NCBI RefSeq assembly: GCF_006716205.1
Contig: NZ_VFOQ01000002.1
Span: 186,001 to 250,000, forward strand
Reading direction: 5' to 3'
DNA from: Oryzihumus leptocrescens
Lineage (GTDB): Bacteria > Actinomycetota > Actinomycetes > Actinomycetales > Dermatophilaceae
DNA length: 64,000 bases
Numbering within the stretch: position 1 is the first letter of the stretch; every line of letters begins with the position of its first letter. Position numbers and translations under genes: made by a program. Below the pieces are notes generated by a model. It was not told where the DNA came from, ran no database searches, and worked only from the letters and a program-made list of their open reading frames with translations. This document shows positions 7,452 to 16,661 of the stretch, in pieces.

Positions 7452-9740
7452 TCAGGCGGTCGGCGCCGGCTCCGGCTCGGGGGCGGTCGCCGTGGCGGCC
7501 TCGGGCTCACCGCCACGACGGACGGCGGCGAGGAGCATCTGCGCCACGTCGACGACCTCGACCTCCTCGCGGGCCTCGCCCTCGGACTGCTTGCTGGTCA
7601 GCCCGTCGGAGAGCATGACCCGGCAGAACGGGCAGCCCACGGCGATCCGGTCGGCACCGGTGTCCAGGGCCTCCGTCGTGCGGTTGGTGTTGATCCGCGT
7701 GCCGAGCTTCTCCTCCATCCACATGCGGGCACCGCCGGCGCCGCAGCAGAAGGACTTCTCCTGGTTGCGGGGCATCTCGCGCAGCTCCACGCCCGGCAGG
7801 GCGCCGATGAGCTCGCGCGGCGGGGAGTAGACGCCGTTGTGGCGGCCGAGGTAGCACGGGTCGTGGTAGGTGACCGACTCGGCGGTGGAGGCGACGTTGG
7901 CCGTGTCGGCCTCGGCCGGACGGGACACCGGCACCAGCTTCTTCTCGCGCACGAGGCGGTTGAGCAGCTGGGTGTGGTGGACGACCTCGTACTGCCCACC
8001 GACCTGCGGGTACTCGTTCTTGATGGTGTTGAAGCAGTGGGCGCAGGTGACCACGATCTTCTTCGCGCCGACCTCGTTGAGGACCTCGACGTTGGCCTGG
8101 GCCAGCATCTGGAAGAGGAACTCGTTGCCGGCGCGGCGGGCCGGGTCGCCGGTGCAGGTCTCGCCGTCGCCGAGGACGGCGAAGGAGACGCCGGCGGTGT
8201 GCAGCAGCTCGGCCACGGCGCGGGTGGTCTTCTTGGCGCGGTCCTCGTAGGCGCCGGCGCAGCCGACCCAGAACAGGTAGTCGACCTCGGCCAGGTCCTC
8301 GACGTCCTGCCCGGCGATCTTGACCTCGAAGGGGAGGTCCTTGGCCCAGTCGAGGCGGGCGCGGGCGCTCATGCCCCACGGGTTCTGCTTGTTCTCGAGG
8401 TTCTTGAACAGGCCGCCGAGCTCGGAGGGGAAGGCCGACTCGATGAGCACCTGGTAGCGGCGCATGTCGACGATGGAGTCGACGTGCTCGATGTCGACCG
8501 GGCACTGCTCGACGCAGGCGCCGCAGGTGGTGCAGGACCACAGCACGTCCTGGTCGATCACGGCGTCGGGGCCGTGCGGGTTGTAGGCGGTCAGCGGGCT
8601 GGTGATGTCGTAGCCGGTGTCGCCGACCAGCGCGACCTCGGCGGCCGCCTTGGTCTCCTCGGCCAGGCCCTCACGGTCCCCCTCGGCGGCCTGCAGCCAC
8701 GGCGCCTTGGCGTAGGCGTGCTCGCGCATCGTCATGACCAGCATCTTGGGCGAGAGCGGCTTCTCGGTGTTCCACGCCGGGCACTGGCTCTGGCAGCGGC
8801 CGCACTCGGTGCAGGTGGTGAAGTCCAGCAGGCCCTTCCAGGTGAAGTCCTCGACCTTGCCGACGCCGAGCGCCGCGTCCTCGTCGAGCTCCTCGATGTT
8901 CTCGAAGTCGACCGTCTCGCCCTTGACCTTCAGCGGCTGCAGCGCACCGAGGGACGTGCGCCCGTCGGCGTGGCGCTTGAACCAGATGTTGAAGAAGGCC
9001 AGGAACCGGTGCCACGCCACACCCATGGTCGGCTGCAGCGAGATGGTGATCATCCAGACCATCGAGATGAGGATCTTGACCGCAGCGACGGTGACGATCG
9101 CAGCCTCGAGCCCGCCGACCGTCATACCGGTGAAGGCGTTGCCGATGAAGAAGGTGAGCGGGTAGTGCAGCGTGGTCGCGGTGGCCTCGCCGTCGGCCTG
9201 GCCGAGGGCGTACTCCAGGCCGCGCAGGGTCAGCACGCAGATGACGACGCCGAGGATGACCAGCTCGACGAAGTAGGCCTGCCAGAAGGTGGAGCCGAAG
9301 AAGCGGCTCTTGCGGGCCTGGGTGCGGGGGTGGTTCTTCTGCCGGATCGCGATGAGGGCCAGGATCCCGGCGAAGGAGAGCCAGCCGATGACCTCGGTGA
9401 GCCACTCGAACGGCGCGAGGTGGCCGATCAGCGGCAGGGCGAAGGTCTGGTCGAAGAGCTGGCCGTAGGCGGTGACCAGGGTGAAGAACAGCAGCCCGAA
9501 GGAGACCATGACGAACCAGTGCGCCGCGGCCACGACCGGCAGGCGCGACATGCGGGTGTGGCCGAGGAACTCCCGGAACAGGGTCGCCGTGCGGGCGCCC
9601 TTGTCGTCGGTGCGGGTCGGGTCGGGCTGGCCGAGCCGGAACACCGCGGTGAACCGGCCGATGGCCTTGGCGAACAGCGCCACCGCGACGACTGTGACCG
9701 CAAGGCAGATGACGAGGGCGGCGATCTGCAGGGCTGACAT
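7452..9740 (-). CDS. Membrane Fe-S oxidoreductase, EtfD-like (Rv0338c family)
   Basis: A 762-residue heterodisulfide-reductase-related protein. The N-terminal ~270 residues contain about five membrane spans of the NarI-like type. Then come two 4Fe-4S clusters, CTECGRCQSQCP and CTTCGACVEQCP, and two CCG-type domains (WVGCAGAYEDR; FCCGAGGARMW near the C terminus). The layout matches mycobacterial Rv0338c/EtfD, reported to take electrons from electron-transfer flavoprotein during fatty-acid oxidation; that role here is inferred by homology. The C-terminal tail is Glu/Pro/Ala-rich and disordered. ATG start. A palindrome directly upstream (9751-9764) may be its operator. Monocistronic. Confidence 0.88.
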   Translation of the reverse strand: MSALQIAALVICLAVTVVAVALFAKAIGRFTAVFRLGQPDPTRTDDKGARTATLFREFLGHTRMSRLPVVAAAHWFVMVSFGLLFFTLVTAYGQLFDQTFALPLIGHLAPFEWLTEVIGWLSFAGILALIAIRQKNHPRTQARKSRFFGSTFWQAYFVELVILGVVICVLTLRGLEYALGQADGEATATTLHYPLTFFIGNAFTGMTVGGLEAAIVTVAAVKILISMVWMITISLQPTMGVAWHRFLAFFNIWFKRHADGRTSLGALQPLKVKGETVDFENIEELDEDAALGVGKVEDFTWKGLLDFTTCTECGRCQSQCPAWNTEKPLSPKMLVMTMREHAYAKAPWLQAAEGDREGLAEETKAAAEVALVGDTGYDITSPLTAYNPHGPDAVIDQDVLWSCTTCGACVEQCPVDIEHVDSIVDMRRYQVLIESAFPSELGGLFKNLENKQNPWGMSARARLDWAKDLPFEVKIAGQDVEDLAEVDYLFWVGCAGAYEDRAKKTTRAVAELLHTAGVSFAVLGDGETCTGDPARRAGNEFLFQMLAQANVEVLNEVGAKKIVVTCAHCFNTIKNEYPQVGGQYEVVHHTQLLNRLVREKKLVPVSRPAEADTANVASTAESVTYHDPCYLGRHNGVYSPPRELIGALPGVELREMPRNQEKSFCCGAGGARMWMEEKLGTRINTNRTTEALDTGADRIAVGCPFCRVMLSDGLTSKQSEGEAREEVEVVDVAQMLLAAVRRGGEPEAATATAPEPEPAPTA

Positions 9741-9750
9741 AGCGACGGAG

Positions 9751-9764
9751 TTTACGGACGAGTA
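9751..9764. promoter_or_regulatory. Candidate TetR-type operator of the Fe-S oxidoreductase gene
   Basis: TTACGGACGAGTAA is a 14-base site with TTAC/GTAA arms (read on the minus strand TTACTCGTCCGTAA), 11-24 bases before the ATG at 9740. The spacing and form resemble operators of TetR/FadR-type repressors of fatty-acid genes in actinobacteria. Inference only. Confidence 0.4.
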
Positions 9765-9793
9765 ACCCCGGCGTCGCTACCTGATGGTCCGTT

Positions 9794-9822
9794 GTGACCA
9801 GAGTCGCCCGAGGGGTGGTCAC
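9794..9822. promoter_or_regulatory. Inverted repeat GTGACCA...TGGTCAC upstream of cysK
   Basis: Seven-base arms separated by 15 bases, in the 190-base gap between the divergent oxidoreductase gene and cysK. Could be an operator for either gene; nothing decides which. Confidence 0.3.
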
Positions 9823-9930
9823 CGGACTTGCAACGTCATAACAATTCGTTGGAACATCCATAAGGCGCCGTTTGTTGTCGCCGAGTGAGACCTGAAGACT
9901 GTTGACCCTCGACCTGAAGGCGGTCCTCCC

Positions 9931-10857
9931 GTGCCCATCCATGACGACGTCACGTCCCTCATCGGCAACACCCCGCTGGTCCGGATCAACAGGCTGATCC
10001 AGTCCGGGGCGACGGTCGCGGCCAAGCTCGAGTTCTACAACCCCGCCAGCAGCGTCAAGGACCGCATCGGCGTCTCGATCATCGACGCCGCCGAGCGCTC
10101 CGGGGAGCTCAAGCCGGGAGGCACAATCGTCGAGGCCACCAGTGGCAACACCGGTATCGCGCTCGCGATGGTCGGTGCCGCCCGCGGGTACAACGTCGTG
10201 CTCACCATGCCCGAGACCATGTCCAAGGAGCGCCGCGCGCTCCTGCGCGCCTACGGCGCCGAGCTCGTGCTCACCCCGGGCTCGGAGGGCATGAAGGGGG
10301 CGGTCACCCGCGCCGAGCAGATCGCCGCGGAGCGCGGCGGCATCCTGGCCCGCCAGTTCGCCAACGAGGCCAACCCCGAGATCCACCGCCGCACCACGGC
10401 CGAGGAGATCTGGAAGGACACCGACGGCCAGGTCGACATCGTCGTCTCCGGCATCGGCACCGGCGGCACCATCACCGGCGTCGGCCAGGTGCTCAAGTCC
10501 CGCAAGCCGGGGGTGCAGATGATCGCGGTCGAGCCGGAGGAGTCGCCGATCCTCAACGGCGGCCAGCCCGGTCCGCACAAGATCCAGGGTCTCGGCGCCA
10601 ACTTCGTGCCGGAGATCCTCGACACCTCGATCTACGACGAGGTCATCGACATCAACGCCGAGACCGCGGTGGAGTGGGCCCGCCGGGCCGCCAAGGAGGA
10701 GGGGCTGCTCGTCGGCATCTCCTCCGGTGCCGCCCTCGCCGCGGCCGCGAAGGTGGCGGCCCGCCCGGAGAACGACGGCAAGACGATCGTCGTGATCATC
10801 CCCAGCTTCGGTGAGCGCTACCTGTCCACCATCCTCTTCTCCGACCTGCTGGACTGA
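9931..10857 (+). CDS. cysK: Cysteine synthase A (O-acetylserine sulfhydrylase)
   Basis: PLP enzyme of 308 residues that makes cysteine from O-acetylserine and sulfide. The PLP lysine is in [10 protein letters not shown], the substrate loop is [10 protein letters not shown], and the phosphate-binding loop is [20 protein letters not shown] near the end is also typical. GTG start at 9931. The serine acetyltransferase gene follows 34 bases later, giving the classic cysK-cysE pair that also forms the cysteine synthase complex. Confidence 0.95.
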   Translation: MPIHDDVTSLIGNTPLVRINRLIQSGATVAAKLEFYNPASSVKDRIGVSIIDAAERSGELKPGGTIVEATSGNTGIALAMVGAARGYNVVLTMPETMSKERRALLRAYGAELVLTPGSEGMKGAVTRAEQIAAERGGILARQFANEANPEIHRRTTAEEIWKDTDGQVDIVVSGIGTGGTITGVGQVLKSRKPGVQMIAVEPEESPILNGGQPGPHKIQGLGANFVPEILDTSIYDEVIDINAETAVEWARRAAKEEGLLVGISSGAALAAAAKVAARPENDGKTIVVIIPSFGERYLSTILFSDLLD

Positions 10858-10891
10858 CGGTCGTTGAAATCTTCACGAAAGCCTGAGCGAG

Positions 10892-11557
10892 ATGGCTGTC
10901 TTGCGCTTGACTGAGGCTCCGCCGACCGGCCGCGCAGCGATCCCCCCTAACGCGCGCGGCCGGTCGGCCCTCGCCACGCTGCGCTCGGCGTGGGGCTCCG
11001 TGCGCGAGGACCTCGACACCGCCGTGGCACGCGACCCCGCGGTCGACACCCGGCTGGAGATGGCCCTCGCCTCGCCGGGCCTGCACGCCATCTGGGTCCA
11101 CCGCGTCTCGCACCGCCTGTGGCAGCGGCCCGGCTGGCGGCTGCCGGCCCGCCTGCTGTCCCAGGTCAGCCGCGCGGTGACGGGTGTGGAGATCCACCCC
11201 GGGGCCCGCATCGGCCGCCGGTTCTTCATCGACCACGGAATGGGCGTGGTCATCGGGGAGACCGCCGAGGTCGGCGACGACGTGATGCTCTACCACGGGG
11301 TCACCCTCGGGGGCCGCTCCCTGCAGAAGGTCAAGCGCCACCCCACCGTGGGCGACCGGGTCACCATCGGCGCCGGGGCCCGCGTCCTCGGGCCGGTCGT
11401 GATCGGGGACGACGTGCAGATCGGCGCCAACTCGGTCGTGGTCAAGGACGTGCCCACGGGCGGTGTCGCCACCGGGGTGCCCGCGACCGTGCGCTTCCCC
11501 GAGCCGGGCCAGGACCCGCGTGAGGCGCTCTTCGCCGACCCGGCACTCTGGATCTGA
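10892..11557 (+). CDS. cysE: Serine O-acetyltransferase
   Basis: Makes O-acetylserine for CysK. The 221-residue protein has an N-terminal helical part (about residues 25-90) and a left-handed beta-helix with hexapeptide repeats from about residue 100 ([23 protein letters not shown] is split over several turns), including the catalytic His of FIDHGMG and the YHGVTLGG strand. It is of the short EpsC/actinobacterial type. The C terminus ends in Ile, the residue that inserts into the CysK active site in the known complex, here ALWI. Followed by a long hairpin. Confidence 0.95.
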   Translation: MAVLRLTEAPPTGRAAIPPNARGRSALATLRSAWGSVREDLDTAVARDPAVDTRLEMALASPGLHAIWVHRVSHRLWQRPGWRLPARLLSQVSRAVTGVEIHPGARIGRRFFIDHGMGVVIGETAEVGDDVMLYHGVTLGGRSLQKVKRHPTVGDRVTIGAGARVLGPVVIGDDVQIGANSVVVKDVPTGGVATGVPATVRFPEPGQDPREALFADPALWI

Positions 11558-11597
11558 GCCGACCCCACCCCACCCCTCCTGTCCTCGCGCTCTCCGC

Positions 11598-11652
11598 GAG
11601 GTCGACGAAACCCACACCTCCCGACCCGGGGGGTGTGGGTTTCGTCGACCTC
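11598..11652. repeat. Hairpin repeat, copy 1 (also works as terminator)
   Basis: Perfect 21-base arms at 11598-11618 and 11632-11652 with a 13-base loop; the inner arm contains CGAAACCCACACC. The right arm is repeated base for base at 13450-13470, so the phosphodiester glycosidase gene is flanked by two copies. Sited right after cysE, it can end that transcript. Confidence 0.8.
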
Positions 11653-11734
11653 GGCGCAGGTGCGGGACTCGCGTTCATCCCGCGGTCACCCGGGGACTGC
11701 CGTGCGTCTGCCTGGCGCTCCTACGGTCCGCGCC

Positions 11735-13396
11735 ATGAGTACTTCCCCCAGCCGCGTCATGGTCGGTGCCCTCGCCCTCACGCTCCTCGCCGGTGGCGGC
11801 GTCCTCGGGGGGCGGCTCGCGCCTGCGACCGCGCAGCCCCGGCCGGCCGCGGTCGGCTCGTCCGTCGACCCCGTGCGGTCAGGTCGGCTGGACCTGGGAG
11901 CGCCCGACCTGCCGGAAGCGCGGTCCACGCGGGTCCTGCAGCCCGGGGTGACCCTGACCGAGATCAGCAGAGGCGGCGCGGACGCCCACCTGGTGTGGAC
12001 CCTGGAGGCACTCATCCCCGCCTCCTCGAGCTCGCCCGACCCCGACGCGCCACCCCGGTCGATCTCCGACGAGGCCAGCGCCCGGGCGCAAGCCGACCGA
12101 CTGGCGGCCAAGGGATTCCCCGCGCGGGTCGAGCGTGTGGCCCAACCGCAGGCGGCGGACGTGCCCGCCGGGACGCTGGGCTACCGGGTCAGGCTCGGCA
12201 GCTATCCCACCAAGGCCGAGGCTGACGCTGCCAACGCCCGGCTCGCGGCGGCGGGGGAGCACGCCTCGTCGGTCTACACGGGGTGGGACGGCAAACCCAC
12301 GGATCGTGGGCCCTGGCATCTCAAGGTCGTCACCCTCGATCCGAGGGCCTTCCACGGCACCCTGGGCGCGTCATACGGACCGGACCTGCATGACCGGGAG
12401 ACCACCTCGGAGCTCAGCCGTGACGCGGGGGCCACGGTCGGGGTGAACGCCGGCTTCTTCGTGCTGGACCCCACGGCCGGCGCGCCTGGCGACCCGGCCG
12501 GGGTGGGCGTCTACCGCGGGCAGCTCCTCTCCGAGCCCACGAACGGGCGCCCTGCGCTGGTCCTGCACAACGACGGCAGCCGTACCGGTGTCGAGCGCCT
12601 GACCTGGCAGGGCAAGGTCTCGGTCAACGGGCGAGCCGTGGGACGCCTGGACGGCGTGAACCGGGTCCCCGGCCTCATCCGCAACTGTGGTGGGGACGCC
12701 ACCGACAGCCCGACCGCGCTGCCGCTGCATGACGTCACGTGCACCGACGAGAGCGAGCTCGTCGCCTTCACCTCGCAGTTCGGGACCCGGACCCCCTCAG
12801 GGCCCGGGCGGGAGGCCGTTGTCGACGCCCACCACGTCGTGCGGTCCGTGACCGCGGAGCGGGGCACCGCGCTCGCCCCGGGACTCACCACGGTGCAGGC
12901 CACGGGCACATCGGCGGAGGCGCTGGCGGGCGTCCACGTCGGGGACCGTCTCGACGTCACTGCCGGACTCGTCGGTGGTGACGGGCACGTCCGGGCAACC
13001 GACCGGGGGACCACCATCGTCAACGGCGGCCCCCAGCTGATGCAGGGTGGGCAGGAGCGCATCACCCAGCAGCGCGACGGGATGGTGCACCCGGGCGACC
13101 CGAGCTTCGCCTACGGCTGGGTCGTCAAGCGGAACCCGCGCACCTTCGCCGGCGTGGATGCCCACGGGCGCACGGTGATCGTCACGGTCGACGGGCGCAG
13201 CACGGACGACCTGGGGCTGAGCATCCCGGAGGCGGCTGACGTGGCGCGCTCGCTGGGCCTGGTTGATGCGATCAACCTCGACGGTGGCGGCTCGACGACC
13301 ATGGCGGTGGGCGGTCAGGTGGTCAACCACCCCTCGGATGCGACGGGCGAGCGGCCGGTGGGCGACGCGCTGCTGGTGCTCCCCACCCGCCGCTGA
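11735..13396 (+). CDS. Secreted phosphodiester glycosidase with SPOR-like domain
   Basis: A 553-residue exported protein. Residues 1-35 form a signal peptide or anchor. A SPOR-like peptidoglycan-binding segment follows (about 120-190, GYRVRLGSYPTKAEADAANA). From about residue 260 there is a NAGPA/phosphodiester glycosidase domain (PF09992) with VGVNAGFF, a central TTIVNGGPQLMQGG strand and the closing NLDGGGSTTMAVGG motif. Family members hydrolyse GlcNAc-1-phosphodiester linkages or act on cell-wall polymers; the SPOR domain suggests a wall location. ATG at 11735 picked because the upstream frame runs through the hairpin repeat. The gene is bounded by two copies of that repeat. Confidence 0.85.
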   Translation: MSTSPSRVMVGALALTLLAGGGVLGGRLAPATAQPRPAAVGSSVDPVRSGRLDLGAPDLPEARSTRVLQPGVTLTEISRGGADAHLVWTLEALIPASSSSPDPDAPPRSISDEASARAQADRLAAKGFPARVERVAQPQAADVPAGTLGYRVRLGSYPTKAEADAANARLAAAGEHASSVYTGWDGKPTDRGPWHLKVVTLDPRAFHGTLGASYGPDLHDRETTSELSRDAGATVGVNAGFFVLDPTAGAPGDPAGVGVYRGQLLSEPTNGRPALVLHNDGSRTGVERLTWQGKVSVNGRAVGRLDGVNRVPGLIRNCGGDATDSPTALPLHDVTCTDESELVAFTSQFGTRTPSGPGREAVVDAHHVVRSVTAERGTALAPGLTTVQATGTSAEALAGVHVGDRLDVTAGLVGGDGHVRATDRGTTIVNGGPQLMQGGQERITQQRDGMVHPGDPSFAYGWVVKRNPRTFAGVDAHGRTVIVTVDGRSTDDLGLSIPEAADVARSLGLVDAINLDGGGSTTMAVGGQVVNHPSDATGERPVGDALLVLPTRR

Positions 13397-13424
13397 GGAC
13401 CGGTGACACACCTCCTCTGACTCC

Positions 13425-13470
13425 ACGAAACCCAACTTCCCGCCAGGGAGGTGTGGGTTTCGTCGACCTC
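13425..13470. repeat. Hairpin repeat, copy 2
   Basis: Arms ACGAAACCCA (13425-13434) and TGGGTTTCGT (13454-13463), with imperfect outer pairing. The segment 13450-13470 is identical to the right arm of copy 1 at 11632-11652. Placed between the convergent glycosidase and crotonase genes, where it may serve both as terminator. Confidence 0.75.
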
Positions 13471-13485
13471 AGGGGCGGGAATGGC

Positions 13486-14253
13486 TCAGCCGGCGGGGGC
13501 GCCGTGCCGCCCGGCGCCGCCGGCGAACCGGCGGGCTCCCGCCAGGGTCTCCTCGGTGAGGGCGAACTGGCCGTGCCGCCACTCGTTGGCGATCGCCTCC
13601 TCCAGGTCCATGCCGTGCTGCTCCAGGGTGGAGAGCCGGTCGTGCCGCAGGCAGGTCTGCGGAAGCGCCGCCAGCTCACGGGCCAACTGCTGTGCCGCGG
13701 CCAGCGCCTGACCGGCCGGCGCCACCCGGTTGACCAGCCCCATCCGCAGGGCCTCCGCGGCATCGACGCTGCGGCCGGTGAGGATCAGGTCCAGCGCGTG
13801 GCTCTGCCCGACCAGCCGGGGGAGGCGGACGGTGCCGCCGTCGATGAGGGGCACGCCCCAGCGCCGGCAGTAGACGCCGAACACCGCACCGGGGTCGGCG
13901 ACGCGCAGGTCGCACCACAGCGCGAGCTCGAGGCCTCCGGCCACCGCGTGCCCCTCGACGGCCGCGACCACCGGCTTGGACAGGGTCAGCCGGGTCGGCC
14001 CCATCCCGCCCGGTCCGTCCCCCGGCGCGGCGGGCAGCGGCGCGCCCCCGGCGACGGCCTTGAGGTCCGCCCCCGAGCAGAACGTGCCGCCTGCGCCGGT
14101 GAGCACGGCCACCGACTGACCCGGGTCGGCGTCGAACTCCTGGAACACGGCCGCCAGCTCCTCGGCGTGCTCGGCGTCGACCGCGTTGCGCACCTCGGGC
14201 CGGTCGAGGACGACCGTGGTCACGGCACCGTCGCGGGTGACCCTGATGCTCAC
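13486..14253 (-). CDS. Enoyl-CoA hydratase/isomerase family (crotonase) protein
   Basis: A 255-residue crotonase. The oxyanion-hole segments FCSGADLKAV and HAVAGGLELALWCDLRVA are present, including the first catalytic Glu of GGLELAL. The position of the second catalytic Glu (PE in hydratases) is occupied by YC in FGVYCRRWGVPLIDGGT, so hydration activity is uncertain; other crotonase reactions (isomerase, thioesterase, dehalogenase-like) remain possible. GTG start overlaps the stop of the upstream methyltransferase gene by 4 bases with GGAGGA just before, so the two are translated together. Confidence 0.88.
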   Translation of the reverse strand: MSIRVTRDGAVTTVVLDRPEVRNAVDAEHAEELAAVFQEFDADPGQSVAVLTGAGGTFCSGADLKAVAGGAPLPAAPGDGPGGMGPTRLTLSKPVVAAVEGHAVAGGLELALWCDLRVADPGAVFGVYCRRWGVPLIDGGTVRLPRLVGQSHALDLILTGRSVDAAEALRMGLVNRVAPAGQALAAAQQLARELAALPQTCLRHDRLSTLEQHGMDLEEAIANEWRHGQFALTEETLAGARRFAGGAGRHGAPAG

Positions 14254-15041
14254 GTGTCCTCCTCAGGGACAGCCGGTCGCGCCTGCACCCAGGTGTGATC
14301 CGGGGTGAGGTAACGGTCGACGACGAGCCCCGCGTCCTGCAGCGCCTGCTCGAACGCCTCGGTGCTCAGCGGCCGGGACCGGAAGGTGTGGGTCCACCGG
14401 GCGTCGGGGAAGACGTACTCGACCTCCACCGACCGCACGCCGTCGCCGACGTCGTGGGACGACAGAACCCGGACCACGCCGTCGCCGTGCCGCGTCTCGC
14501 GTGGGACCTGGTCGTGCCAGTCCGCGCCCTCGCGCTGCACCAGCACGCAGCCGTCGTCCACGACGTGCCGCCGGCAGGTCTCCAGCAGGCCCTGCCGGAC
14601 CCGCGGGTCGCCGGCATGGACCAGGAACGACGCGAGCAGCACGACGTCGAAGCGATCGGCCAGGTCGAGCGTCTCGATGGAGCTGGCGACGGTGCGGGCA
14701 CCGTGGATGCGTTCCAGCATCGCGGGGGACTCGTCGACCGCCGTGACCTCGAAGCCGCGCTCGAGCAGCGCGTGGGTCATCCGGCCTGCCCCCGAGCCCA
14801 GCTCCAGCAGCCGGGCCTGCGAAGGGACTGCCGCGGCGATGACGTCCGGCTCGTTCCCGACAGGCAGCCTGGCGTACAGCTGGACGGCGCAGCCGTCCGG
14901 CGTGATGTCCCCGGGTCCGGTCCCGCGGTAGCCCTCACGGGCCTGTGCCTGCACGTCGCCATGCAACCGGCTCGCTCGGGACCGTGCAAGCGCGCGGCTG
15001 CGGTTCCGCGCCGTCGGACACGCACGCGACGTGCCGTTCAT
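14250..15041 (-). CDS. Class I SAM-dependent methyltransferase
   Basis: Rossmann-fold methyltransferase, up to 263 residues. Motif I is LLELGSGAGRM, followed by the acidic end of strand 2, VTAVDES; the rest fits Methyltransf_11/25 proteins. Substrate unknown. The start is uncertain: the ATG at 15041 gives an Arg/Ser-rich N terminus with poor codon bias, whereas a GTG at 14954 would begin at VQAQAREGYRG, closer to a typical domain start. Coupled to the crotonase gene by a GTGA overlap; divergent from the cupin gene. Confidence 0.78.
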   Translation of the reverse strand: MNGTSRACPTARNRSRALARSRASRLHGDVQAQAREGYRGTGPGDITPDGCAVQLYARLPVGNEPDVIAAAVPSQARLLELGSGAGRMTHALLERGFEVTAVDESPAMLERIHGARTVASSIETLDLADRFDVVLLASFLVHAGDPRVRQGLLETCRRHVVDDGCVLVQREGADWHDQVPRETRHGDGVVRVLSSHDVGDGVRSVEVEYVFPDARWTHTFRSRPLSTEAFEQALQDAGLVVDRYLTPDHTWVQARPAVPEEDT

Positions 15042-15127
15042 GCCGCGAGGGTGAGGACCGCGGACACCGGCGAGGACGAGGCTCAGGCTGTGCCTGGCCT
15101 CGCGGGCCGGGCGGAGTGGAGGGGGTC

Positions 15128-15583
15128 ATGTCGGTCAGCGTCTGTCGCGCAGGGGGCGAACGATGGAGTGTCGCCGGCGCCGAGTTCCGGGTTCTCGCGG
15201 ACGGCAGCGCAGTCGAGGGACGGTGGGGCGTGGTGCAGTGCTCCATCGCCGCGGGGTGGACCGGCCCGCCGCAGCACATCCACCGCCAGCATGACGAGAG
15301 CTTCTTCATCCTGACCGGCACGGTGCGGTTCACCAGCGGCCGCGAGGAGCTTCTGGCCCCGCCCGGGTCCCTGGTCACCGCGCCGATCGGCGTGCCGCAC
15401 TCGTTCGCCAACGCCGACAGCCGGACCCCGGCCAGCTTCCTGTGCACGGTGACGCCGGAGCGCTACCTCGGGTACTTCCGGGAGGTCGCCGCACTGCTCC
15501 CGGGTCCGGACGGTCAGCTCGACCCGGCTGAGGTCCTGGCCCTCATGAGTCGCTACGCCACCGAGCCATACCGTCCCGACTGA
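15128..15583 (+). CDS. Cupin-domain protein
   Basis: A small single-domain cupin of 151 residues. Motif 1 is HIHRQHDESFFILTG, giving the two His, the Glu and the Gly; motif 2 is PGSLVTAPIGVPHSF with the third His. All four usual metal ligands are therefore present, so a metal-dependent enzyme or a small-ligand sensor is possible. Strong ribosome site GGAGGGGG directly ahead of the ATG at 15128 decides the start. Function not assignable. Confidence 0.85.
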   Translation: MSVSVCRAGGERWSVAGAEFRVLADGSAVEGRWGVVQCSIAAGWTGPPQHIHRQHDESFFILTGTVRFTSGREELLAPPGSLVTAPIGVPHSFANADSRTPASFLCTVTPERYLGYFREVAALLPGPDGQLDPAEVLALMSRYATEPYRPD

Positions 15584-15730
15584 CCAGCCTGCGTGCCTGC
15601 CTGATCCAGCGGTCCACGGAGTGGTTCGCGGGTGGGGTACCGGCGTACCTTCGGAATGAGAAGGCCCGGACTGCCGGATCCGAAGCAGCCGGTCTCTGGC
15701 GCAGGGGGGCGCGTCCAGCACGGACGCCCC

Positions 15731-15761
15731 GGTCCCCACCGGCTTCGTGGCGGTGGGGACC
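15731..15761. terminator. Bidirectional terminator between cupin and NarL-type regulator genes
   Basis: Eleven-base perfect arms GGTCCCCACCG and CGGTGGGGACC with a 9-base loop, in the 265-base gap between convergent genes. A further GC-rich hairpin (GGCG...CGCC) precedes it around 15706-15730. Confidence 0.7.
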
Positions 15762-15848
15762 CGCCCTGACCCGCCCACGGGCCCGCGGCCTGGGCTTCAC
15801 CGGGCAGGCAGGGACAGGGCGAGACGTCGGTATCGCGCGGCGCCGGCT

Positions 15849-16532
15849 TCAGGGGCCGGAGAGCAGGCCGCGCTGGATGGCGATGGACATGGCCTCCAGC
15901 TTGCTGTGTGCGCCCAGCTTGGCCGACAGGTTCGCGACGTGGTTGCGCACGGTGTTCACGCTCACGTCGAGCTCGGCGGCGATCGAGGCGTTGGACAGGC
16001 CCTGCGCGAGCATGGACAGCACCTCCTCCTCGCGCCTGGTCAGGGCCGGCTGTGCCCCGCCCGTGCGGGTGAGCCTGGGCAGCAGCCGGGCCAGCAGCTC
16101 CGGGGAGATGCTGGCCTCGCCCTGCGCGGCGGCCCGGACGGCGGTGGTCACCTCGGCCAGGCTCCGCGTCTTGGACAGGAACCCCGCGGCGCCGGCCTCG
16201 ATCGCCCTGACGAGCACGTCATCGGAGCTCGCGCCGGTCAGGACCACCACGTTCATGCTGGGGCGCAGGGCGCGAAGCTCCGGGATCGCCGCCACGCCAT
16301 CGCCGTCGGGCAGTCGGCGATCCAGGATCAGCACGTCGGGCGATGACGTCTGCACCCGCGCCCGTGCCTGGGCCAGCGTCTGTGCCAGGCCGACCGTGCT
16401 GAGATCCGGCTCCTCATCGAGGACGCGCGCCAGGCTGGCAGCGACGACCTCATGGTCATCGACGATCAGCACGCGAATCGGGCGCACGCCGTCGAGGTGG
16501 TCGTGGTGCCCGGTGTCGAGGGCTTCGTCCAC
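15849..16532 (-). CDS. NarL/FixJ-type response regulator
   Basis: Two-domain transcription factor. The receiver begins RVLIVDDHEVV, carries the phospho-acceptor Asp in VLILDRRLPDGDG and the conserved Lys in GFLSKTR; the C-terminal LuxR helix-turn-helix runs LTRREEEVLSMLAQGLSN through SVNTVRNHVANL. GTG at 16532 is preferred because GGGGAGG lies 8 bases before it; a GTG at 16541 is also in frame but overlaps that site. Divergent from a receiver-only regulator and a multi-PAS kinase, the probable source of its phosphate. Confidence 0.9.
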   Translation of the reverse strand: MDEALDTGHHDHLDGVRPIRVLIVDDHEVVAASLARVLDEEPDLSTVGLAQTLAQARARVQTSSPDVLILDRRLPDGDGVAAIPELRALRPSMNVVVLTGASSDDVLVRAIEAGAAGFLSKTRSLAEVTTAVRAAAQGEASISPELLARLLPRLTRTGGAQPALTRREEEVLSMLAQGLSNASIAAELDVSVNTVRNHVANLSAKLGAHSKLEAMSIAIQRGLLSGP

Positions 16533-16661
16533 GCCGCTCACCTCCCCGCGTCCTCCCTAGTATCACTGCACTAGGCCTCGTGGGGCGCCGGCATCGCCGA
16601 GCCGTCGGCGGGTGGCCGCACCATGGCCGTGTCCGAGGTGCCGACGAGGTCAGGCAGGTCG

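Noticed and set aside
7839-9737. 632-codon open frame on the plus strand opposite the Fe-S oxidoreductase gene
   Set aside because: Antisense shadow: low-complexity Gly/Asp/Leu string with no motif, while the minus strand encodes clear clusters and membrane spans.
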